From Actinomycetes bacterium (GTDB taxonomy: Bacteria > Actinomycetota > Acidimicrobiia > Acidimicrobiales > RAAP-2), in contig JAJZSM010000014.1 of the NCBI GenBank assembly GCA_021849765.1, forward strand, positions 1 to 14,242: a DNA stretch of 14,242 nt, read 5' to 3'. The translations under genes and the position numbers were made by a program. Below, piece by piece: positions 1-5,588 of the stretch. The notes below the pieces were generated by a model. That model saw only the letters and a program-made list of their open reading frames with translations. It was not told the origin of the DNA and searched no databases. The stretch's first letter is position 1, and each line of letters opens with the position of its first letter.

Positions 1-40
1 ACCGGCTCCACTTACGCAACTTCAGGTCCTTTGACGTCTC

Positions 41-295
41 ATGACACTCCTTCATAACCTGATCTTCCTCTACATCTGGATCCTGATCATCTCGGCGCTG
101 TTGAGCTGGTTTCCCGCCTCAAACCAGAGCGGGGGACTAGGTACCGTTCGCCACTATCTCTCGATACTCACCGAACCGGTCCTGCGGCCCATCCGTTCGA
201 TCCTGCCGCGCCCGCGCGTCGGGGCCGTCGCTGTTGACTTCTCGGTGCTGATCGCTATCGTCGCGCTCGAGCTCATCAACTCCTTCATTCACTAG
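41..295 (+). CDS. yggT: YggT family small integral membrane protein
   Basis: This 84-residue protein has two hydrophobic segments (about residues 5-25 and 66-83) separated by a basic loop. It carries the family hallmarks: an ALLSWFP-like end to the first helix, then LTEPVLRPIRSILP, then a DFS-led second helix. YggT proteins are small membrane proteins with a poorly defined role. In Actinomycetota they usually sit between the sepF/ylm division genes and divIVA, which matches the position here. An in-frame TGA at 32-34 leaves this ATG as the only sensible start. The start also overlaps a TGA in another frame (ATGA, 41-44), so it may be coupled to an upstream gene that lies mostly off the window. 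Family assignment is firm; the function is not established by the sequence. Confidence 0.92.
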   Translation: MTLLHNLIFLYIWILIISALLSWFPASNQSGGLGTVRHYLSILTEPVLRPIRSILPRPRVGAVAVDFSVLIAIVALELINSFIH

Positions 296-325
296 TTCGT
301 CCTCGATCGTCCGACACACGGGCAG

Positions 326-331
326 TATGGT
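326..331 (+). promoter_or_regulatory. -10 hexamer for leaderless divIVA transcript
   Basis: TATGGT ends exactly six bases before the divIVA ATG at 338. A sigma-70 transcript would therefore begin on, or within a base of, the start codon. A poor -35 candidate (TCGATC, 303-308) lies 17 bp upstream. There is no convincing Shine-Dalgarno sequence. The placement is the main evidence, and the same geometry recurs at other genes in this window. Confidence 0.5.
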
Positions 332-337
332 GGCTGC

Positions 338-1105
338 ATGGATACACCGGACAACGCCGCCTCTGCACTGGGCTCCATCGATACCGTCGCCTTCAAGGTC
401 GGTATGCGGGGCTACAACGTCGACGAGGTGGACGAATTCCTCGAACGAGTCGCCGCCGAGGCGCGTCAGCTGCGTGACCAGTTGGCCCAGCAGCGCCAGC
501 AGTTGCGCCAGGCGGCCGAGCGCATCAACCAGCTTGAGAGCGGTCGCGCAACGAGCGCCCCGGCGCCCGCACCGGTTAGCGCGAGCCCGGCGCCCGCGGT
601 GTCGAGTCGCGGCGCCGAGCAGGTGTCCTCAATGATCGCGATGGCCCAGCAGTTCATCGAGCACGCCCAGGCCGAGGCCGAGGCCAAAGCCCGCGAACTG
701 ACCACGGCCGCCCAAGAGAGGGCCCGTGAGATCATCGTCGAGGCGCGTAGTCGCGCCGAGGATGAGGTGAATCGGCTCAACGGGCTCAAGCAGCGCCTCA
801 GCGAAGATGTCGACAAGCTGGCCCGTCAGCTTGAGTCCGAGCGCACGCGCCTCGCGGGGGTGCTCAGCGAGTTCAGCCGATGGGTCGACACCGCGTTTCA
901 CGTTGGTGACACGTCGCGTCCGTCGTCGCCGCCTGCGGCCCCTGCATCTGCGCCTCCGAGCGCACCTCCCAGCGCACCGCCGCCCGCGCCGGGAGCGAGT
1001 GTGCGCGAGGCCCCATCGCCCACGGACAACGCCGGGCCAGCCACGGCGCCCCAACAGACGATCGGCCAGGTCCTCAACTTTGAACCGCGCGAGGATCGCT
1101 CCTGA
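338..1105 (+). CDS. divIVA: DivIVA/Wag31 polar growth scaffold
   Basis: A 255-residue DivIVA-family protein. The N-terminal membrane-binding domain (about 16-68) contains MRGYNVDEVDEFLERV, the family signature (RGY then DEVD.FL), and runs into a short coiled coil. An Ala/Pro linker (about 72-90) leads to a long coiled coil (about 93-185, rich in Ala, Glu and Arg). A Pro/Ala/Ser tail with SAPP repeats (about 195-222) and a conserved-looking end (IGQVLNFEP) close the protein. Family members assemble at negatively curved membrane and, in Actinomycetota, direct polar wall synthesis. The length is close to Mycobacterium Wag31. Bacillus DivIVA inserts Phe17-Arg18 into the membrane; here that pair aligns to Met23-Arg24. 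The gene lies just after yggT, as in other Actinomycetota. Confidence 0.93.
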   Translation: MDTPDNAASALGSIDTVAFKVGMRGYNVDEVDEFLERVAAEARQLRDQLAQQRQQLRQAAERINQLESGRATSAPAPAPVSASPAPAVSSRGAEQVSSMIAMAQQFIEHAQAEAEAKARELTTAAQERAREIIVEARSRAEDEVNRLNGLKQRLSEDVDKLARQLESERTRLAGVLSEFSRWVDTAFHVGDTSRPSSPPAAPASAPPSAPPSAPPPAPGASVREAPSPTDNAGPATAPQQTIGQVLNFEPREDRS

Positions 1106-1118
1106 TCGAGTGCGTGAC

Positions 1119-1127
1119 TGCTAGGGT
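1119..1127 (+). promoter_or_regulatory. Extended -10 promoter upstream of the DksA-like gene
   Basis: TGCTAGGGT has a TGn extension followed by TAGGGT, placing a transcript start near 1134. A consensus Shine-Dalgarno sequence, AAGGAG (1147-1152), follows, spaced correctly from the ATG at 1158. No good -35 is visible at the right distance. The element probably starts the dksA-like - lspA - rluD operon. Confidence 0.4.
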
Positions 1128-1157
1128 GCGGCGCGCACTCTAAACCAAGGAGTTTCC

Positions 1158-2177
1158 ATGCCCTCGAGCGCCCGCCCCAAGGCTCCCGCGAAGAAGTCCC
1201 CCGCTAAGAAGGCGGTCACGCCCGTCAGGGGCGCGCCGAAGACGGCCAAAGCCGCAACGAAGAAGGCGCCGGCCGCCGCCAAGAAGGCGCCGGCCAAGGC
1301 GATCTCGACGAAGGCACCGGCAAAGAAAGTCGCGGCGAAGAAGGCGTCTACTAAGTCCGCACTGCCCTCCCGAGTCCCCGCTAAGAAGGCGCCGGCCAAG
1401 GCCGCGACGTCGCGCCCGAGCGCGACCAAGGCCGCCGAGGCTAAGGCCAAGGCCCTCGCCGCCGCGAAGGCCAAGAAGGAGAAGGAGGCCCAGGCGAAGG
1501 CCGCCGCCAAGGCCAAGGCCGCCGAGGCTAAGGCCAAGGCCCTCGCCGCCGCGAAGGCCAAGAAGGAGAAGGAGGCCCAGGCCAAGGCCGCCGCCAAGGA
1601 GCGCGAACTCCAGCGCAAAGCCCGCGAGAAGGCCGCGGCCGAGGCGAAGAAGCAGCGTGAGATCGAGGCGAAGCGTCGAGTGATCGAGGCTGAGAAGGCA
1701 CGCAAGCAGCGAGAGATCGAACGGCGCCATCACGAGGAACTCAAGCGACAAGAGCGTCGTGAGGCCGAGGAGCGCAAGCGCCAGGAGGCCCTGGAGCGCA
1801 AGATGCACTCTAAGCCCTACGCCGACGATGCGGCCTTCCTGGCTGAGGTGCGCGAGGCGCTCATCGAGGCGCGTGCGCTCACCGCCGGTCAGATCGCGGT
1901 GAGCGAGACCGAAGCCGACGAAATGCTCGTGGACCGTGAGCGGCTCGAGTACGACGACGAGGACGGCTCGAGCGTCGCTTCGGACATTCAGCGTGACCAG
2001 CTCAAGGAGTTTGCGGCGGCGCTGCGCACGAAGATCGACGAGATCGACGTGGCGCTGGCGCGTGTGGACGACGGAAGTTACGGACGCTGCGACGAGTGCT
2101 ACGAACCCATTTCCAAGGCTCGTCTCCTCGCGCAGTTGCCCGTGTTCACTTGCGTGTCGTGTCGCGCCGCGGTCTAG
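1158..2177 (+). CDS. TraR/DksA-type zinc-finger protein with histone-H1-like N-terminal tail
   Basis: A 339-residue protein in three parts. Residues 1-90 are a Lys/Ala/Pro tail with repeated PAKK motifs, like histone H1 or the HupB tail. Residues 91-215 are an uninterrupted charged Ala/Lys/Glu/Arg stretch expected to form a single alpha helix, and include a 29-residue tandem repeat (92-120, 121-149). Residues 216-339 are a DksA/TraR-like coiled coil plus a zinc finger C311-x2-C314-x17-C332-x2-C335. DksA proteins bind the RNA polymerase secondary channel and tune initiation. Actinobacterial homologues beside lspA are poorly characterised. The tail suggests nucleic-acid or nucleoid binding (inference). 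The usual family length is about 120-150 residues, so more than half of this protein is an addition. AAGGAG at 1147-1152 fixes the start. Confidence 0.88.
   Translation: MPSSARPKAPAKKSPAKKAVTPVRGAPKTAKAATKKAPAAAKKAPAKAISTKAPAKKVAAKKASTKSALPSRVPAKKAPAKAATSRPSATKAAEAKAKALAAAKAKKEKEAQAKAAAKAKAAEAKAKALAAAKAKKEKEAQAKAAAKERELQRKAREKAAAEAKKQREIEAKRRVIEAEKARKQREIERRHHEELKRQERREAEERKRQEALERKMHSKPYADDAAFLAEVREALIEARALTAGQIAVSETEADEMLVDRERLEYDDEDGSSVASDIQRDQLKEFAAALRTKIDEIDVALARVDDGSYGRCDECYEPISKARLLAQLPVFTCVSCRAAV
1431..1604 (+). repeat. 87-bp in-frame tandem duplication inside the Lys/Ala-rich region
   Basis: Copies at 1431-1517 and 1518-1604 are nearly identical at the DNA level. They share about 80 bases with a single internal difference (GCG versus GCC in an Ala codon) before diverging in the last few bases. 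Each unit encodes 29 residues starting AAEAKAKALAAAKAKKEK. Near-identity at synonymous positions indicates a recent duplication or ongoing gene conversion, not only selection on protein composition. Confidence 0.9.
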
Positions 2178-2626
2178 ACCCGCGCGTCAACTACGCCGTC
2201 GTGGCGACGGCCCTCATCGTGACTGCGGCCGACGCGCTGACCAAGGCGTGGGCGCGTCATGCACTCGCCGCTCACGACGTCCACGTGGGCGGACCCCTCT
2301 GGCTGCGCCTTGAGTTCAACCAGGGCGTCTCGTTCTCCTTCGGGCGATTCGGCGCCCTCACCACGATCGTGACGATCGTGGTGGCGCTCGTCGTGGGCGC
2401 GATCTCAATGCGCGCGCGACCCGGAGTGCCCTCGGTGGGATTCGGTCTGCTGATCGGCGGAGGAGTGGCCAACGTGATCGACCGCTTGGCGGCTAGCCCG
2501 CACGTCGTCACCGACTTTGTCGCGGTGGGCTCGTTTCCGGTCTTTAACCTCGCCGACGCCGCGATCACGGTGGGATTCATTGTGCTGGTGGTCGCGGTGC
2601 TGAGTGGTAAGAGGCTGATTCGGTGA
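2159..2626 (+). CDS. lspA: Lipoprotein signal peptidase (signal peptidase II)
   Basis: A 155-residue inner-membrane aspartyl protease that cleaves prolipoprotein signal peptides ahead of the lipidated Cys. Visible family motifs are the D..TK pair after helix 1 (Asp25), FNQGVSFSFG (Asn54), GGVANVIDR with catalytic Asp108, and FNLADA with catalytic Asp133. Four hydrophobic segments are present. The start is uncertain. GTG at 2159 gives a short N-terminus before helix 1 and overlaps the upstream gene by 19 nt. TTG 2150 and GTG 2201 are alternatives, and none has a clear Shine-Dalgarno sequence, so translation probably depends on coupling to the upstream gene. The reading frame stays open back to 2096, but those residues would precede helix 1 without family support. 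The end overlaps the next gene by four bases (GTGA). Confidence 0.93.
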   Translation: MSRRGLDPRVNYAVVATALIVTAADALTKAWARHALAAHDVHVGGPLWLRLEFNQGVSFSFGRFGALTTIVTIVVALVVGAISMRARPGVPSVGFGLLIGGGVANVIDRLAASPHVVTDFVAVGSFPVFNLADAAITVGFIVLVVAVLSGKRLIR

Positions 2627-3579
2627 GCGACGACGAGAACGAGATCCTCGAACTGGTGATCCCCGAAACCCTGGTGGGTTGGCGCGTGGATCGCGCCCTG
2701 GCGATGCTGACTGGTCGTTCGCGGGCCGAGACTCTGCGCCTCGTCGACGCCGGTCTAGTGACCGTGGGCGGGCGCGTGCTGACGAAGGCCTCCACGCCCC
2801 TCGAGTTCGGTCAGCACCTCGAGGCCGTGATACCACCGTTGCCCACCGGCGAGGTCGAGCCAGACGCCTCGGTCGTCGTGGACGTGGTGCGAGAAGATGA
2901 CGATTTCGTCTTGATCAACAAGCGCGCCGAGCAGGTGGTTCATCCGGGTGCAGGTCAGAGCACCGGCACGCTGGTCGCCGGATTGCTCGCTCGCTACCCC
3001 GAGATGGCCCGCCTGGTCAACGAGGGGCTGTGTGAAGCGCCCCGGCCCGGGATCGTGCACCGCCTGGACAAGGGGACGTCGGGCCTGCTCGTCGCGGCCC
3101 GTACGCCTGCGGGGTATCTCTCGCTGTCCGAACAGGCGTCATCGCACACGATGGTGCGTACCTACTGGGCGATGGCTGAGGGACACTTGGGCGACGACCG
3201 TGGCGTGATCGATGCCCCGATCGGTCGATCGCTGCGCGAGCCGACGATGATGGCGGTGCGCGGCGACGGGCGCGTCGCACGGACCCACTACGAGGTGATT
3301 GAGCGCCTGGACTCGCCCCACGCGGCCACCCTCGTTCAACTGCACCTCGAAACCGGACGCACGCATCAGATCCGCGTGCACCTAGCAGCGATCGGTCATC
3401 CCGTGGTCAATGATCAACGGTATGGACACCGCCGCGAGCGGCGTCTCGCGGAGGGGCGATTCTTCTTGCACTCGCGATCGCTCTCTTTGCGCCACCCGCG
3501 CACCAATGAAGTGGTCACCGCGGTCGTCACACTGCCCGATGATCTGCTCGCCCTAGTGGGCGGGACCCGCTGGGCCTAG
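2623..3579 (+). CDS. rluD: RluA/RluD-family 23S rRNA pseudouridine synthase
   Basis: A 318-residue protein with an N-terminal S4 RNA-binding domain (about 18-70: WRVDRAL...SRAETLRLVDAGLVTVGGRVL). The RluA-family catalytic domain contains GIVHRLDKGTSGLLV, with nucleophile Asp149, and the C-terminal motif GRTHQIRVHLAAIGHPVVND. S4 plus RluA catalytic domain is the layout of RluD, which modifies 23S rRNA helix 69. The exact target site cannot be read from sequence, so RluD is the likely rather than proven paralogue. The gene starts at GTG inside the lspA stop (GTGA, 2623-2626), implying translational coupling; lspA-rluD adjacency is common in Actinomycetota. Its TAG shares three bases with the stop of the opposing sigma-factor gene. 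Confidence 0.92.
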   Translation: MSDDENEILELVIPETLVGWRVDRALAMLTGRSRAETLRLVDAGLVTVGGRVLTKASTPLEFGQHLEAVIPPLPTGEVEPDASVVVDVVREDDDFVLINKRAEQVVHPGAGQSTGTLVAGLLARYPEMARLVNEGLCEAPRPGIVHRLDKGTSGLLVAARTPAGYLSLSEQASSHTMVRTYWAMAEGHLGDDRGVIDAPIGRSLREPTMMAVRGDGRVARTHYEVIERLDSPHAATLVQLHLETGRTHQIRVHLAAIGHPVVNDQRYGHRRERRLAEGRFFLHSRSLSLRHPRTNEVVTAVVTLPDDLLALVGGTRWA

Positions 3580-4424
3580 GCGATGTCGTGGGCCGCGACG
3601 ACGCTCTCGTCGTCGCGCAGCAGCGCAAGGGCCTCTTCCTCGGCTCGGCGCACGCGCCGCACGCCGATGTCGAGCTTGTTGGCCGTCGCCTGTAGCGATA
3701 GCGGCGTCGAGCCATTGAGCCCGAAGCGCAGGTTCAGCACTTCGCGCTGGAGGTCGTTGAGACGGTCGAGCGCGCCGTGGAGCTGGTCGTCGAGCATCGT
3801 CTGCTCGATCTCTCCGACCCAGTCGTGCTGGCTCGGTGCGACCAGGTCGCCCAGGGTGGTCGCCGAGTCCGAGGACGCTGGCTGGTCCAGGCTGGCGGTC
3901 ACGCCGGCCAGTCCGCGCAGGTTCTCACGTTCGGCCTTGGACATGCCGGTGGCTTCGGTCAGCTCGTCATCGGTGGGTTTGCGTCCGAAGAGCGAGGTCA
4001 ACTCGGCCGTCGTGGCCTCGAGGCGCTGAAGCTGCTCGCCGACCTCGAGAGGGATGCGGATGGTGCGGCCGTGCTGCTGGACGGCGCGCTGGAGGGCCTG
4101 TCGGATCCACCAGGTGGCGTAGGTCGAGAATTTAAAGCCCCGCTCCCAGTCGAACTTCTCAACCGCGCGCAGCAGTCCGAAGGTGCCTTCCTGGACGAGG
4201 TCGACCATCTCGACGCCGCGGTCCTGGTAGCGACGTGCCCAGTGCAGGACCAGTCGTAGGTTCGCCGCGACCATCTGCTTCTTGGCCTCCTCGTCGCCGG
4301 CGGTCACGCGCTTGGCCAACTCGACCTGCTCGTCGTAGTTCGGCATGGGGTAGCGGTCGAGGTCGCGCATCAACAGACCTAGCATGTCGTTGGTGTTTAC
4401 TGCGCTTCGACGGACTGTCGTCAT
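3576..4424 (-). CDS. Group-2 sigma-70 (RpoD/SigB-like) RNA polymerase sigma factor
   Basis: A 282-residue sigma factor with region 1.2 (about 11-40), region 2 (50-120: NLRLVL, DLVQEG, GFKFSTYATWWIRQAL), region 3 (122-200) and region 4 (205-270). Region 1.1 is absent and the length is below that of the principal sigma, so this looks like an alternative group-2 factor similar to mycobacterial SigB. Aligned by eye to E. coli sigma-70, the -12 contact Gln437 is kept (Gln109) but Thr440 is Gln112. In the -35 recognition helix Arg584, Glu585 and Gln589 become Val255, Arg256 and Arg260. A Shine-Dalgarno sequence (cgaggagggg, complement of 4427-4436) precedes the ATG. Its own promoter overlaps the end of the upstream Rrf2 gene. 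The stop overlaps that of rluD. Confidence 0.92.
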   Translation of the reverse strand: MTTVRRSAVNTNDMLGLLMRDLDRYPMPNYDEQVELAKRVTAGDEEAKKQMVAANLRLVLHWARRYQDRGVEMVDLVQEGTFGLLRAVEKFDWERGFKFSTYATWWIRQALQRAVQQHGRTIRIPLEVGEQLQRLEATTAELTSLFGRKPTDDELTEATGMSKAERENLRGLAGVTASLDQPASSDSATTLGDLVAPSQHDWVGEIEQTMLDDQLHGALDRLNDLQREVLNLRFGLNGSTPLSLQATANKLDIGVRRVRRAEEEALALLRDDESVVAAHDIA

Positions 4425-4480
4425 GGCCCCTCCTCGCTGGTGGCACGGCCCGCCGGTATTTCTCCTACGGACGCATATCT

Positions 4481-4509
4481 AATTTACCACGCTCGCGAAC
4501 GTCGATCAA
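4481..4509 (-). promoter_or_regulatory. Promoter of the sigma-factor gene
   Basis: On the minus strand, TTGATC (4509-4504), a 17-bp spacer and TAAATT (4486-4481) form the best sigma-70 promoter in the window. The spacer ends in TGG, which gives an extended -10. Transcription would start near 4474, leaving a leader of about 50 nt with a Shine-Dalgarno sequence before the ATG at 4424. The -35 overlaps the stop codon of the Rrf2 gene, so the sigma gene can be transcribed independently of it. Confidence 0.7.
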
Positions 4510-4964
4510 GGCATTACCGCACTATGGGTGCGCCGCAGCGGGGCGTTGCCGCGCACCTGATCAACCATGTCAGCCAGGGTGAAGCTGGCGAGGTGCTCGC
4601 GCATGTGCGCGCCCACATCGGCCCAGACCGCGCGCAGGACGCACTGGCCCTCGTGGTCGCAGGCGCCGTCGGCGTGGGGCTCGCCGAAGTCGCCTGCGAC
4701 GATGGGCCCGTCAACCGCGGCCACCACGTCGGCCAGAGTGATCGATTCGGCGCTTCGCGCCAGGACGTAGCCTCCGCCGACGCCGCGCTTGGAGTGCACC
4801 AGGCCCACGCTCTTGAGCGTCAGAAGGATCTGCTCGAGGTAGGGCTGGGGCAGTCCGGTGCGTTCCGCCAGGTCACGAACGGAAACCGGAGCGGTGCGGT
4901 TGTCGCGCAGGGCCAGGCTGAGCAGCGCGCGGCTCGCGTAGTCCCCGCGGGTGGAAACTCTCAC
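4506..4964 (-). CDS. Rrf2-family transcriptional regulator
   Basis: A 152-residue winged-helix regulator. It starts with the family opening MRVSTRGDYASRALLSLAL, has a recognition helix around LPQPYLEQILLTLKSVGLV and the wing RGVGGGYVLAR (60-70). A conserved tail holds CDHEGQCVLRAVW. In IscR the Fe-S cluster is held by Cys92, Cys98, Cys104 and His107. Here the last two Cys align with C102 and C108, the first falls at Pro96/His97, and His107 aligns with Arg111. It therefore keeps only half of the IscR ligand set and may sense differently or bind a cluster with other ligands. The start is GTG, six bases after a -10-like TAGACT. An out-of-frame ATG overlaps it and is not used. The gene is divergent from bpa and upstream of the sigma gene on the same strand. 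Confidence 0.93.
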   Translation of the reverse strand: MRVSTRGDYASRALLSLALRDNRTAPVSVRDLAERTGLPQPYLEQILLTLKSVGLVHSKRGVGGGYVLARSAESITLADVVAAVDGPIVAGDFGEPHADGACDHEGQCVLRAVWADVGAHMREHLASFTLADMVDQVRGNAPLRRTHSAVMP

Positions 4965-4970
4965 ATCGGA

Positions 4971-4976
4971 AGTCTA
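4971..4976 (-). promoter_or_regulatory. -10 hexamer for leaderless Rrf2-family gene
   Basis: On the minus strand TAGACT ends six bases before the GTG at 4964, so transcription would begin at the start codon. No Shine-Dalgarno sequence is visible and the -35 is poor. The hexamer lies in the 71-bp divergent spacer shared with bpa. Confidence 0.5.
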
Positions 4977-5023
4977 GTGACGAGCCCTACGAGGGGTTGG
5001 CCGATGACCGGCCCCGCGTCTGG

Positions 5024-5029
5024 CACACT
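5024..5029 (+). promoter_or_regulatory. Candidate -10 for leaderless bpa transcript
   Basis: CACACT keeps the two most conserved -10 positions (A at 2, T at 6) and ends six bases before the GTG at 5036. On its own it would be weak. It is proposed because its spacing matches that at other genes here. A small inverted repeat, GGCCG-atgac-CGGCC (4999-5013), sits just upstream, near where a -35 would be. Confidence 0.3.
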
Positions 5030-5035
5030 GCGTAG

Positions 5036-5530
5036 GTGGAAAAAGAGCGAAATGAGAACGTGTCGGTGAACCCCGACGAGGTGCTGTCACCCGGTGAAAA
5101 CGCCGAGCCCACCGAGGAAACGACTGACGAGACAACGGATTTCATCAGCCAACCGGCAAAGGTGATGCGCATCGGCTCGATGGTCAAGACGCTGCTCGAC
5201 GAGGCGCGCAGCGCCCCCCTCGACGAAGCGGGCCGGGGGAGATTGCGCGAAATCTACGAGACTTCAATCCGCGAGCTCTCGAGCGCGCTGTCGCCGGACC
5301 TCTCGGGCGAGCTCGCGCGAATGGCGCCACCCTTCGTGGAGGGCGTACCGACCGAGTCCGAGCTACGCATCGCTCAGGCCCAGCTGGTGGGCTGGCTCGA
5401 GGGCCTCTTTCACGGCATCCAGGCCTCCCTCTTCGCCCAGCAGGCCGCGGCGGCCGCTCAGCTGGAGAAGATGCGCGATCGGGCGTTGAACTCCGGGGGC
5501 AGCGACCCGCGCGCGGGCACTTACCTCTAG
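5036..5530 (+). CDS. bpa: Bacterial proteasome activator (Bpa/PafE)
   Basis: A 164-residue protein of the DUF2587 family, matching Mycobacterium Bpa (Rv3780) from memory along its whole folded region: QPAKVMRIGSMVKTLL, APLDEAGRGRLREIYETSIREL, ELRIAQAQLVGWLEGLFHGI and SLFAQQ. Residues 1-37 are acidic and probably disordered; 38-150 form the helical bundle; a flexible linker leads to the C-terminal GTYL. Bpa forms an ATP-independent ring that docks on the 20S proteasome through a C-terminal GQYL (HbYX-like) tail and opens the gate for unfolded substrates. Here Gln is replaced by Thr while Tyr-Leu is retained. The protein implies that a 20S proteasome is encoded elsewhere in the genome. It starts at GTG 5036 and is divergent from the Rrf2 gene, with dnaE 58 bp downstream. 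Confidence 0.95.
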   Translation: MEKERNENVSVNPDEVLSPGENAEPTEETTDETTDFISQPAKVMRIGSMVKTLLDEARSAPLDEAGRGRLREIYETSIRELSSALSPDLSGELARMAPPFVEGVPTESELRIAQAQLVGWLEGLFHGIQASLFAQQAAAAAQLEKMRDRALNSGGSDPRAGTYL

Positions 5531-5588
5531 GGGGCGTGGTGAGCACGCGCGTCGCGCGAGGCGTCCGACGAGACGTGGCGGGTTGGTG

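Noticed and set aside
3..44. Possible 3' end of an upstream gene overlapping the yggT start as ATGA
   Set aside because: Thirteen codons (ending FRSFDVS) before a TGA at 42-44 fit a coupled overlap. But the frame ending at 32-34 is also open to the window edge, and neither tail is recognisable, so no gene can be called.
1121..1808. Two long minus-strand frames opposite the Lys/Ala-rich region
   Set aside because: They translate to Leu/Gly/Arg or Ala/Phe repeats, the mirror image of AAG/GCC codons. They have no independent coding signal.
3557..3575. GCGG-GAC-CCGC hairpin before the rluD stop as a terminator
   Set aside because: Only four pairs with a three-base loop, no T-tract, and inside coding sequence.
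3777..4259. 160-codon plus-strand frame opposite the sigma gene
   Set aside because: It is antisense to conserved sigma regions 2-4 and has no recognisable motif or start signal.
5531..5588. GC-rich palindromic stretch between bpa and dnaE as a terminator
   Set aside because: CGCGC-GTC-GCGCG gives only a short stem with a three-base loop and no T-tract. Ordinary GC-rich sequence explains it.
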